A stretch of DNA of 7,256 bases, from the NCBI GenBank assembly GCA_934667465.1, contig CAKUMG010000273.1:1-7256 (forward strand). The letters are read 5' to 3'. The notes beneath the pieces were generated by a model. The model saw only the letters and a program-made list of their open reading frames with translations, made no database searches and was not told the DNA's origin. Position numbers and translations under genes: made by a program. How positions within the stretch are numbered: position 1 is the first letter of the stretch; every line of letters starts with the position of its first letter. Below are positions 1 through 6,904 of this stretch, piece by piece. The stretch is from an uncultured Actinoplanes sp. (lineage in GTDB: Bacteria; Actinomycetota; Actinomycetes; Mycobacteriales; Micromonosporaceae).

Positions 1-397
1 CGGCGGCGGCGATGAAGTAGCGCAGCGCGTCGGGGTCGTAGCGGGCGAGGAAGGATTCGGCGGAGTCGAAGCAGCGGACGCGGTAGTCCTTGCCTTCGAG
101 GAGCCACTGCAGGGAATCGCGGACCGCCTCGTCGTCGTCGTCGAAGGGCAGCGCCTCGGCGCTCGCGTCGATCGCCGGCACCGCACCCGCCGGACGCTGG
201 GCGCGCATGGCCGCGGACGGCTCCACCGCCGCGACGTAACGGTCGGCGGGCTCGTATGACCCGGCACCTGCCCCGACGTTGAGCACCGAGCGCGCGTCAC
301 CGAGCGCGTCATGGATCAGCGCCGCGATCCGAGGGTCGGGCCGGCGCCGGGTGGAATAGCCGTGACCTGTGCGTTCATAGTCGACATCGCCTGTCAT
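1..397 (-). CDS. SAM-dependent methyltransferase N-terminus, chimeric and running off the window
   Basis: The reading frame starts at an ATG (397-395) and stays open for 132 codons to the window edge. Residues 1-88 are a class I methyltransferase N-terminus: the SAM-binding glycine motif VLNVGAGAGSYEP at 38-50, the acidic strand-2 end VAAVEPSAAMRAQRP at 55-69, and AEALPFDDD at 80-88. In this family the chain normally continues with an SFDAA-type motif. Here, from the GAC repeat at 131-142, it continues as EAVRDSLQWLLEG and RVRCFDSAESFLARYD, which look like the receiver domain of a FixJ/LuxR-type response regulator. From about residue 117 it then reads LARYDPDALRYFIAAA, which looks like methionyl-tRNA synthetase. 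Both switches are in frame and fall on sequence shared by the joined families. The methyltransferase assignment is firm for the first part. The full gene as read is probably not a natural product. The promoter just upstream is MerR-type. Confidence 0.7.
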   Translation of the reverse strand, partial: MTGDVDYERTGHGYSTRRRPDPRIAALIHDALGDARSVLNVGAGAGSYEPADRYVAAVEPSAAMRAQRPAGAVPAIDASAEALPFDDDDEAVRDSLQWLLEGKDYRVRCFDSAESFLARYDPDALRYFIAAA

Positions 398-404
398 GCC
401 GCGA

Positions 405-435
405 CCCTAAACCCGTACCTCGGGGTACAAGTCAA
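405..435 (-). promoter_or_regulatory. MerR-type promoter/operator, probably leaderless
   Basis: On the minus strand a perfect -35 core TTGACT (435-430) is followed by a -10-like TTTAGG (411-406). The spacer is 18 bp, or 19 bp if TTAGGG is used. Within the spacer lies the dyad GTACC-CCGA-GGTAC (428-415), which has 5-bp arms and a 4-bp centre. A long spacer holding a dyad is the hallmark of promoters activated by MerR-family regulators through DNA distortion. The ATG at 397 is only 8 nt past the -10 and has no Shine-Dalgarno between, so the transcript is probably leaderless. A second TTGACT lies 22 bp upstream (457-452). No MerR gene is in the window. Confidence 0.6.
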
Positions 436-502
436 GTCCGCAAGGGGTCGAAGTCAACGGCCGAAGACAGTCCGCTCGCGCGAAAGCGCCCGCTGGCCGC
501 GC

Positions 503-1789
503 TCAGGAGAGCCAGGCGAGCAGTTGCTGGCCCAGCAGCATCAGGTTGAGGCCGCTGAGCACCGCTACCACCGTGCCCATGCCGGCGGTCATGGCGCGGG
601 TGCTGACGTGCTCGCCCATGATGTCGCGGCGGCTGGTGAGCCACAGCAGCGCGCCGAGGGCGAACGGGATGCCGAACGACAGGGTCACCTGGCTCAGCAC
701 CAGCGCCCTGGTGGGGTCGAGCCCGGACATGAGCAGCACGACCGCCGGGGCCATGGTGACGGCCCGCCGCAGCCAGGTCGCGATGCGCAGGTTGAGGAAG
801 CCGTCCATGATGATCTGGCCCGCGGCGGTGCCGACGCTGGACGACGAGATCCCGGAGGCCAGCAACGCGGCGGCGAACGCCAGGGCGACGCTGCCGCCGA
901 CGGTCTCGGCGAACCGGTGGTGGACCTCGTCCAGGCCGATCGCCGGGGTGCCCGGACCGGCGTGGAAGATCTTGGCGGCGATGGCCAGCATGCTCAGGTT
1001 GACGAGCCCCGCGATGCCCATCGCGATGCCGATGTCGACGCGGGCGAAGTGCAGCATCCTCGTGCGGCAGGTGTCACCGGAGACCCCGACCCGGTTGCTC
1101 ATCAGCCCCGAGTGCAGATAGATCGCGTGCGGCATGACGGTGGCGCCGATGATACCGACCGCGAGGAGCAGGGTGTCGTCACCGGCGAAGGTGGGGACCA
1201 GGCCGCCCAGCACGCCGGTGGCCGACGGCGGGATGCGCAGCGTCGTGTAGAGGAAGCCGGCGCAGATGAGCGCGAGCATGGCGCCGACCGCCAGCTCGAA
1301 CGGGCGGTGGCCGCGCCGCTGGAACGCGAGGATCGCGAAGGCCAGGACGGCGGTCACGATCGCGGCCAGCGGCAGAGGCATGCCGAAGAGCAGGTTGAGG
1401 CCGACCGCGGCACCGACGAACTCGGCCAGGTCGGTGGCCATGGCGACGATCTCGGCCTGGCCCCACATCACCCATCGGCCGCGGCGGCCCATCGTGGCCC
1501 GGCACAGCTGGGGCAGGCTCTGCCCGGTGACGATGCCCAGCTTGGCGGCGAGGTACTGGATGGGCATGGCGACGACGTTCGCGAGCACCACCACCCAGAC
1601 GAGCGCATAGCCGGTGCTGGAGCCGGCGGCGAAGTTGGTGGCGAAGTTGCCGGGGTCGAGATAGGCGATCGCCGCCACGAACGCCGGACCCAGTGCCGTC
1701 GCGATGCGCAGGTTCTTCGCCGCCGGCGTGAGCCGCCCGGGAGCAGGACCGGTGATGAGCGGCGGCGGTGATGTCTGGGTCACGGGCAT
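503..1789 (-). CDS. mntH: Nramp-family divalent metal (Mn2+/Fe2+) transporter, MntH-like
   Basis: This 428-residue polytopic membrane protein has the usual length for bacterial Nramp, a proton-coupled importer of Mn2+, Fe2+ and related divalent metals in the cytoplasmic membrane. Direct marks are the TM1 metal-site motif DPGN at residues 45-48, the TM6 motif GATVMPH at 215-221 (A216, M219 and H221 at the expected places), the TM3 segment GQAEIVAMATDLAEF at 110-124, and the family signature region GISSSSVGTAAGQIIMDGF at 313-331. Hydrophobic segments follow to the C-terminus, consistent with 11 helices. The ATG at 1789-1787 has GAGGA three bases upstream. The nearest gene upstream on the same strand is the ferritin-like gene, 140 bp away, separated by a repeat and hairpin element, so independent transcription is plausible. 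Mn versus Fe preference cannot be told from sequence, and no MntR or Fur box was recognised. Confidence 0.95.
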   Translation of the reverse strand: MPVTQTSPPPLITGPAPGRLTPAAKNLRIATALGPAFVAAIAYLDPGNFATNFAAGSSTGYALVWVVVLANVVAMPIQYLAAKLGIVTGQSLPQLCRATMGRRGRWVMWGQAEIVAMATDLAEFVGAAVGLNLLFGMPLPLAAIVTAVLAFAILAFQRRGHRPFELAVGAMLALICAGFLYTTLRIPPSATGVLGGLVPTFAGDDTLLLAVGIIGATVMPHAIYLHSGLMSNRVGVSGDTCRTRMLHFARVDIGIAMGIAGLVNLSMLAIAAKIFHAGPGTPAIGLDEVHHRFAETVGGSVALAFAAALLASGISSSSVGTAAGQIIMDGFLNLRIATWLRRAVTMAPAVVLLMSGLDPTRALVLSQVTLSFGIPFALGALLWLTSRRDIMGEHVSTRAMTAGMGTVVAVLSGLNLMLLGQQLLAWLS

Positions 1790-1799
1790 CCGTCCTCGG

Positions 1800-1875
1800 G
1801 GTGCGCGACCTCAGGGGCGAGGCCGACGAAGGTGCGCGACTTCAGGTGGCGAGGCCGCGACGGAAGGTGCGCGAC
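1800..1875. repeat. Three direct repeats of GGTGCGCGAC in an intergenic element
   Basis: The 10-mer GGTGCGCGAC occurs at 1800-1809, 1831-1840 and 1866-1875. The first two copies extend into a longer near-repeat, with TCAGG and GGCGAGGCCG following in both, giving units of 31 and 35 bp. The array lies between the mntH start and the end of the ferritin-like gene and is followed by a hairpin at 1882-1910. One plus-strand frame of the second unit plus hairpin would read GRCATRGSAPEGR. I recall that string as a spurious tail on hypothetical proteins in Micromonosporaceae, which suggests a dispersed intergenic repeat rather than a coding region. Confidence 0.6.
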
Positions 1876-1881
1876 AAGGGG

Positions 1882-1910
1882 GTCCGCCCCGGAGGGACGC
1901 CGGGACGGAC
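1882..1910 (-). terminator. Hairpin downstream of the ferritin-like gene
   Basis: GTCCGCCCCGG (1882-1892) and CCGGGACGGAC (1900-1910) form an 11-bp stem with one mismatched position (a G-U wobble in the minus-strand transcript) and a 7-nt loop. It lies 20 nt past the ferritin-like stop codon, as an intrinsic terminator would, but no clear U-tract follows. It may be a high-GC actinobacterial-type terminator or the structured end of the repeat element at 1800-1875. Confidence 0.5.
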
Positions 1911-1929
1911 CGCGGATACGGGTACGGGC

Positions 1930-2862
<933 letters not shown>

Positions 2863-3184
2863 GGTGAACTCCCTGACGGGTCGGAGATGCTGCCGGGGCC
2901 GCAGTGGACCCGCGTGGCGGGTGGACCGCGGCGTGAGGAAGGCGACGGGAGCCGGCGGGCCGCCGGGGACGTACCGGGACAACCGGCAGTGCGGGGGCGG
3001 CTTGCGGCAGGTCGATCAGCCAAACCATAACGACGTGCCGGGCCAGCCCAGGCCGGAATGCGCAAACTCCTCGCAGATGGCGGCCGCCGCCCAAGCACCT
3101 GGCCGGTTTGAGGGCGCCGGTAGAGTTCAGCCCTCCGCGGCCCCGCCGGTCGTGGCCCGCCGCGAGGAAGAGGGGTGCCGCCGG
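2863..3184. other. Divergent intergenic region (322 bp)
   Basis: This stretch separates the leftward ferritin-like gene from the rightward ferredoxin-like gene. It holds the AGGGAG ribosome site of the former (about 2869-2874 on the minus strand), the GAGGAAGAGGGG ribosome site of the latter (3163-3174), and a short perfect inverted repeat ACCCGC/GCGGGT near 2908-2922. The region around 3020-3035 is locally AT-richer, with a possible promoter. Frames stay open through it on both strands because of the GC content, but they show no recognisable protein. I saw no cobalamin riboswitch or other leader RNA that I could defend. Confidence 0.6.
3002..3031 (+). promoter_or_regulatory. Weak candidate sigma-70-type promoter for the ferredoxin-like gene
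   Basis: TTGCGG (3002-3007) and CATAAC (3026-3031) are separated by 18 bp in the AT-richer pocket of the intergenic region. The match is partial, and it would imply an approximately 145-nt leader before the chosen start. A second -10-like TAGAGT lies at 3121-3126 without a convincing -35. Confidence 0.25.
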
Positions 3185-3544
3185 GTGGTGGACGAGCGCA
3201 CGGGATGCATGGTCACGGTGTGCCGGGACTGCTGTTGCGGCAGCCCGGCCAAGCACCCCCGGGTGGACCACGACGCCCAGCTGGCCCGGCTGCGCGCCGG
3301 GGTGACCGGGCCGCACCGGGTACGGACGAGCCTGTGCCTGGACGTGTGCGAGCAGGCGAACGTGATCGTGGTGCATCCCACCCCCGTGGCGCGCCGGGCG
3401 GGTCACCGGCCGGTCTGGTTCGGGCTGGTCGGCGACCCCGCGATCGTCGACGACCTCACCGCGTGGGTCCGGGCGGGCGGCCCGGGCGTCGCCCCGGTCC
3501 CGGCGGCCCTGGAGCTGTCGATCATCGCCGCTCCGCCGGCCTGA
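3185..3544 (+). CDS. Small (2Fe-2S) ferredoxin-like protein
   Basis: This protein of about 119 residues resembles actinobacterial (2Fe-2S) ferredoxin-domain proteins with a thioredoxin-like fold. Candidate cluster ligands are in MVTVCRDCCCGS (C13, with C16-C18) and SLCLDVCEQAN (C51, C55), giving the C...C / CxxxC arrangement of that group. The typical KHP..DHDAQLARLR segment (23-37), a VIVVHP strand (60-65) and PVWFGLVGD (76-84) follow, and the tail AWVRAGGPG (93-101) is usual for the family. The start is uncertain. GTG at 3185 has GAGGAAGAGGGG ending 10 bases upstream. GTG at 3188 and ATG at 3209 are alternatives, and the frame is also open upstream to ATG 3077 and beyond with no recognisable protein. 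The role is electron transfer with an unknown partner. Relatives often sit near cobalamin genes, but none are in this window. Confidence 0.8.
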   Translation: MVDERTGCMVTVCRDCCCGSPAKHPRVDHDAQLARLRAGVTGPHRVRTSLCLDVCEQANVIVVHPTPVARRAGHRPVWFGLVGDPAIVDDLTAWVRAGGPGVAPVPAALELSIIAAPPA

Positions 3545-3556
3545 CCGGGCGTCGGG

Positions 3557-3577
3557 CGCCGCCTCGTCGCGGCGGCG
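3557..3577 (+). terminator. Possible GC hairpin after the ferredoxin-like gene
   Basis: CGCCGCC (3557-3563) and GGCGGCG (3571-3577) form a 7-bp stem with a 7-nt loop, beginning 12 nt past the stop codon. There is no T-run, and such repeats arise by chance in GC-rich DNA, so this is a weak call. Confidence 0.3.
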
Positions 3578-3609
3578 GAGGTGCGTGGCGCGATGCGGTA
3601 GAACTCGCG

Positions 3610-3636
3610 GGAACCTTTCGGCCCCGGCGGACGACC
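3610..3636 (+). promoter_or_regulatory. Candidate ECF sigma-factor promoter for the PepSY gene
   Basis: GGAACC (3610-3615) is the classic -35 of ECF-type (group 4) sigma factors. After 16 bp it is followed by CGACC (3632-3636), a plausible -10. Transcription would begin near 3643, leaving a leader of about 32 nt with GAGGTG (3664-3669) as the ribosome site for ATG 3675. The -35 is a strong match and the -10 is less typical than CGTC. No sigma-factor gene is in the window. Confidence 0.45.
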
Positions 3637-3674
3637 ACTGCTGCGAACACGTCGCCAACCATCGAGGTGCGCTG

Positions 3675-5144
3675 ATGTCAACCGCTGCCCGGCCGTCGTC
3701 CGCCCCGCCGTTACCCCAGAAAAACTCCGCATCCGTACGGGGCTTCGGCCCGCTCCTGCTGCGCCTGCACTTCTACGCCGGCGTCGTCGTCGCACCGTTC
3801 CTGCTGGTGGCGGCGCTGACCGGCCTGGCCTACGTGTTCACGCCGCAGCTGGAGCGGGCCGTCTACGCCGACGAGCTCACCGTGACGCCAGGCGATGCCG
3901 CGCGGCCGCTCTCGGAGCAGGTCGCCGCGGCGCGGGCCACCCATCCGGAGGGTGCCGTGACCGCGGTGCGGCCGGGCAGCGGCGAGACCACGACGCAGGT
4001 GGACTTCACGTCGCCGGAGCTGGACTTCGAGCACGCGCACACCGTCTACGTGAACCAGTACACCGGCGAGGTCACCGGGCAGCTCACCACGTGGTGGGCC
4101 ACCACGCCGCTGCGTACCTGGTTCGACGACCTGCACACCAGCCTCAACCTCGGTACGCCCGGGTTCTACTACTCGGAGTTCGCCGCGAGCTGGCTGTGGG
4201 TCATCGCGCTCGGCGGCATCGTGCTGTGGTGGCGGCGCCGGCGCAGCAAGGTGTTCGTGCCCGAGTTCGCCGCCCGGAAGGGCGTGCGCCGCACCCGCAG
4301 CTTCCACGGCTCGCTGGGCCTGTGGCTGTCGGCCGGCCTGATCTTCCTGTCGGCGACCGGGCTGACGTGGTCGAACTATGCGGGCGTCAACTTCGGCAAG
4401 GCCGTCGACGGGCTGCACGGCAGCCGGCCCGCGGTGTCCACGTCGCTGGGTGACTCGGGCGGCCCGGCCGGCGGTGGTCACCACGGCACGGCCGCGCCCG
4501 CCGAGGGTGGCGCGGAACTCGACCCGGCGACGTTGGACCGGGTGATGGCGACCGCCGGCGGTGCGGGGATGCGCGCGCCGCTGAGCGTGGTCGTCCCCGC
4601 GGACCCCGCGACGGCGTGGACGGTGACCGAGGAGGGCGCCTCCTGGCCGGTGAGCCGGGACAGCATCGCCGTCGACGGTGCCACCGGGCAGGTCACCGAC
4701 CGGATCGACTTCGCGGACTGGCCGCTGATGGCGAAGCTCACGCAGTGGGGCATCTACGCCCACATGGGTCAGCTGTTCGGCCTGGTCAACCAACTGCTGC
4801 TCGCCGCGCTCGCCATCGGGCTGATCACGGTGATCGTGTGGGGCTACCGGATGTGGTGGCAGCGGCGCCCGACGCGCGCCGACCGGCGGGCCCTGGTCGG
4901 CGCGCCGCCCGCCCGGGGTGCCTGGCAGCAGCTGCCCACCTGGGCCATCGTGGTCGGGGTGCCCGTCGTGTTCGCGATCGGGTGGGCGCTGCCGCTGTTC
5001 GGCATTCCCCTGGTGGCGTTCCTGCTCGCAGATCTCGTGATCGGGGCGGTCCGGAAGCGCCGAGCGGGCGGGCCGCGGCCCGAGGCGCCGGTCTCCCCCG
5101 CTCCCGCCCCCGCCGCCGCAGAGAAGGCGGACGCCGAGCGCTGA
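3675..5144 (+). CDS. PepSY-associated transmembrane protein
   Basis: This 489-residue membrane protein of the PepSY_TM family starts at ATG 3675, with GAGGTG five bases upstream. The open frame reaches 3585 but has no ribosome site there. Order: TM1 in RLHFYAGVVVAPFLLVAALT (30-49), an extracytoplasmic PepSY-like region (about 60-150) ending WFDDLHTSLNLG, TM2 at 171-187, a basic cytoplasmic loop RRRRSK, TM3 at 211-232 starting SFHGSLGLW, a long outer region with low-complexity GGPAGGGHHGTAAPAEGG (262-279) and a second PepSY-like part (302-345), TM4 at 367-390 after YAHMGQLFG, and two further hydrophobic segments (422-455). H32, H153, H211 and H363 are the conserved histidines expected to bind haem or metal. 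Family members are linked to membrane electron transfer, including ferrisiderophore reduction in FoxB-like proteins. The substrate here is unknown. The convergent copper/peroxidase operon suggests a metal or haem redox role. Confidence 0.88.
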   Translation: MSTAARPSSAPPLPQKNSASVRGFGPLLLRLHFYAGVVVAPFLLVAALTGLAYVFTPQLERAVYADELTVTPGDAARPLSEQVAAARATHPEGAVTAVRPGSGETTTQVDFTSPELDFEHAHTVYVNQYTGEVTGQLTTWWATTPLRTWFDDLHTSLNLGTPGFYYSEFAASWLWVIALGGIVLWWRRRRSKVFVPEFAARKGVRRTRSFHGSLGLWLSAGLIFLSATGLTWSNYAGVNFGKAVDGLHGSRPAVSTSLGDSGGPAGGGHHGTAAPAEGGAELDPATLDRVMATAGGAGMRAPLSVVVPADPATAWTVTEEGASWPVSRDSIAVDGATGQVTDRIDFADWPLMAKLTQWGIYAHMGQLFGLVNQLLLAALAIGLITVIVWGYRMWWQRRPTRADRRALVGAPPARGAWQQLPTWAIVVGVPVVFAIGWALPLFGIPLVAFLLADLVIGAVRKRRAGGPRPEAPVSPAPAPAAAEKADAER

Positions 5145-5151
5145 ACATGGC

Positions 5152-5188
5152 GACGGCGGGCTGCCCTTGCCCCAAGCAGCCCGCCGTC
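5152..5188. terminator. Strong bidirectional terminator between convergent genes
   Basis: GACGGCGGGCTGC (5152-5164) and GCAGCCCGCCGTC (5176-5188) form a perfect 13-bp stem with an 11-nt loop. It starts 8 nt past the PepSY stop and 11 nt past the CopC stop on the opposite strand. On the plus strand it is followed by the T-rich ACGTTCTGTTTC, so it is best as a terminator for the PepSY transcript, but the symmetry suits both genes. Confidence 0.9.
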
Positions 5189-5198
5189 ACGTTCTGTT

Positions 5199-5720
5199 TC
5201 AGGCGCCGCGGCGCCGCCCCTTCAGGAAGAAGAAGGCCGCGAGCGCGGCCAGGACGATGCCGGCGGCGCCGAGGCCGATCAGGACGCCGGTCGGGATGAC
5301 CCCGGAGTCGGCTACGGGCGCGGCTGCCGCGGCGGAGGGGGCCGCGGCCGGCGGGAGGGCCGGGTCGTTCAGCGTGAACGGGTATGAGCCCTGCACCGTG
5401 TGCCCGTCGACGGACACCACGCGGTAGGCCACCGTGTAAGCACCGTTGCCGAGCGCCCCGGTGAGCGTGACCGTGCCCTGGGCCCGGTCGACCGCCGGAG
5501 CCGAGGTGGCGATCCGCTGCTTGGCCGCGTCGCTCACCACGATCGTGGTGAAGTCGGGGTTGAGCCGCTCGTTGAAGGTCAGCGTGACCGACGTGGGCGC
5601 CGCGGCCAGGGTGGACTGCCCGGCGGGATCCGACGACACCAGCTGGGCGTGCGCCTGCGCCGGGGTGCCGGGCAGCAGCACCACCAGGACCGCGGCGAGG
5701 GCGACGGCGATTCTTCTCAT
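5199..5720 (-). CDS. copC: CopC-domain copper-binding protein, membrane-anchored
   Basis: This 173-residue protein has the CopC/YcnJ-type domain that binds copper outside the membrane. A signal peptide at 1-23 ends in GTPAQA, so the mature chain would begin at H24 (HAQLVSSDPAG). An N-terminal histidine is the first ligand of the CopC Cu(II) site. Further ligands are expected in SVDGHTVQG, where D105 and H107 are visible. The strand LTFNERLNP (47-55) is typical of the family. After an alanine/proline linker (about 121-137) there is a C-terminal helix (140-166) ending in KGRRRGA, which anchors the domain on the outer face. The ATG (5720-5718) overlaps the peroxidase TGA as ATGA, showing translational coupling. 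No CopD membrane partner is present, since the next gene runs the other way. The copper link is established for the family, and the precise role in this operon is inferred. Confidence 0.92.
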   Translation of the reverse strand: MRRIAVALAAVLVVLLPGTPAQAHAQLVSSDPAGQSTLAAAPTSVTLTFNERLNPDFTTIVVSDAAKQRIATSAPAVDRAQGTVTLTGALGNGAYTVAYRVVSVDGHTVQGSYPFTLNDPALPPAAAPSAAAAAPVADSGVIPTGVLIGLGAAGIVLAALAAFFFLKGRRRGA

Positions 5721-6904
5721 GACAGGAGATCCTGGCCGATCCAGCCGCCCTCGGCGCAGCCGGGCGGGATCGCGAAGACGGCCGAGCCGATCGGGGTGAT
5801 CCATTCGTTGAGCAGGTCCTTGTCCGCGAGGCGTTGCTGGATCGGCACGAACTGCGCGGCGATGTCCCGCTGGTACGCCGCGAAGACCAGGCCCGCGTCC
5901 GGATGCCCGGCCGCGTTCGGCACGCCGTCGTAGTTGTACGGCCGGCGCAGGATCTTCATCGCCGGGTCGGTGACCCGGGCGCGGGTCACGTGCGAGAAGT
6001 CCGGGATCTTCGGCAGCCCCGAGTCGTCCAGGGCGGCGAAGTCCGGCTCGTCGTGCTCGTTGACGCCCGACAGCGGGGCGCCGGAGTGCATGCGCCGGCC
6101 GACCGCGTTCTCCTTGTCGGCCACGGCGAGCAGGTCCCACTTCTCCATCTCGGCGCGCATGCGGCGCACGACGAGCTGGGTGGAGCCGTCCGCGTTCCAC
6201 ACCGCCGGGTCGATCTCGGCGCCGCGCGGGTTGGCGGTGCCGTCGAGCTGGCCCATCACGTTGCGCTGGGTGTGCTCGGGCGCCTGCACGCCCGGGCTGC
6301 GCCGGAACCCCTGCTGCACCCAGCGGACCGCGCCGAACGGGCGCGCGTCCTTGATGAGCATCCGCTGGGTGTGCGCGACGGTCAGCGGGTCGTCGGCGCA
6401 GATCTGCAGCAGCAGGTCGCCGCCGGACCAGCGGCGCTCCAGCCGGTCGATCCAAAAAGCCGGGAGACCGCGTACGGGTGCCGGCAGCCCGGCGGCACGG
6501 TAGAGCCCGGGGCCGAAACCGAACGTCACCGTCAGCCGCGCGGGCAGCACGGCGAGCTCCGCCTCGGTGTCGCCCAGCGCCGGGGTGCCCTGGGTGAGCC
6601 GGGCCGCGTCGTCGGAGAGCAGCCGCATCATCCGGGCCAGACCGCGCCTGTCCACCCCGTCCGCCAGCGTGAACGCCACGAACGCGGCGTGCGCCGGAGG
6701 GTCCTCGGCGACGCCGGACTGCCGCGGGCCGTGGAACGGCACGACACCCGTACCCGTGTCGAGATTCGTCGTCGCCGCGACCGCAACCAGCGGGTTCTCG
6801 CGCGACGCAGCGACGGCCCCGGCCCCGGCGACAGCGCCCAGACCGGCGACCGCACCCCCGGCGAGCAGGCGGCGCCTGCTCACCGGGGTGGGCCGGGTGG
6901 TCAC
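5717..6904 (-). CDS. Tat-exported DyP-type haem peroxidase
   Basis: This 395-residue DyP-type peroxidase of the EfeB/DtpA kind uses H2O2 through a b-type haem outside the membrane. The Tat signal is SRRRLLAGG (9-17), followed by a hydrophobic alanine/glycine stretch to about 33. Catalytic marks are the distal-pocket GxxDG motif GQLDG (218-222, D221), the proximal haem-ligand candidate H305 in DFSHVTRAR, and the distal-arginine region KILRRPYNYDG (317-327). The usual TFGFGPGLY (127-135), SGGDLLLQICADD (160-172) and FAAYQRDIAAQFVPIQQRL (341-359) are present. Length is typical and the domain looks intact. The GTG start (6904-6902) overlaps the upstream chaperone stop as GTGA, and its own stop overlaps copC as ATGA, so the three genes are translationally coupled. 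In Streptomyces, DtpA is paired with copper-trafficking proteins, which this order echoes. EfeB-like function would need EfeU/EfeO partners, which are not seen here. Confidence 0.94.
   Translation of the reverse strand: MTTRPTPVSRRRLLAGGAVAGLGAVAGAGAVAASRENPLVAVAATTNLDTGTGVVPFHGPRQSGVAEDPPAHAAFVAFTLADGVDRRGLARMMRLLSDDAARLTQGTPALGDTEAELAVLPARLTVTFGFGPGLYRAAGLPAPVRGLPAFWIDRLERRWSGGDLLLQICADDPLTVAHTQRMLIKDARPFGAVRWVQQGFRRSPGVQAPEHTQRNVMGQLDGTANPRGAEIDPAVWNADGSTQLVVRRMRAEMEKWDLLAVADKENAVGRRMHSGAPLSGVNEHDEPDFAALDDSGLPKIPDFSHVTRARVTDPAMKILRRPYNYDGVPNAAGHPDAGLVFAAYQRDIAAQFVPIQQRLADKDLLNEWITPIGSAVFAIPPGCAEGGWIGQDLLS

Noticed and set aside
311..1771. A 486-codon plus-strand open frame
   Set aside because: It is antisense to mntH, Arg/Gly/Asp/His-rich without any domain, and is expected as a shadow of a high-GC gene.
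2863..2982. A 40-residue N-terminal extension of the ferritin-like protein
   Set aside because: It would bury the Tat signal, and the AGGGAG site before GTG 2862 marks the start.
2983..3180. A cobalamin riboswitch before the ferredoxin-like gene
   Set aside because: Some short B12-box-like words occur, but the ordered conserved core is not present.
3712..3745. AT-rich pockets with a CCGTACG-N(9-12)-TTTTT layout (minus strand) here and near 6450-6475
   Set aside because: Both lie inside intact coding frames, the similarity is short, and the spacing differs, so chance is sufficient. The local residues (QKNSAS and AFWID) are slightly unusual for the families but break nothing.
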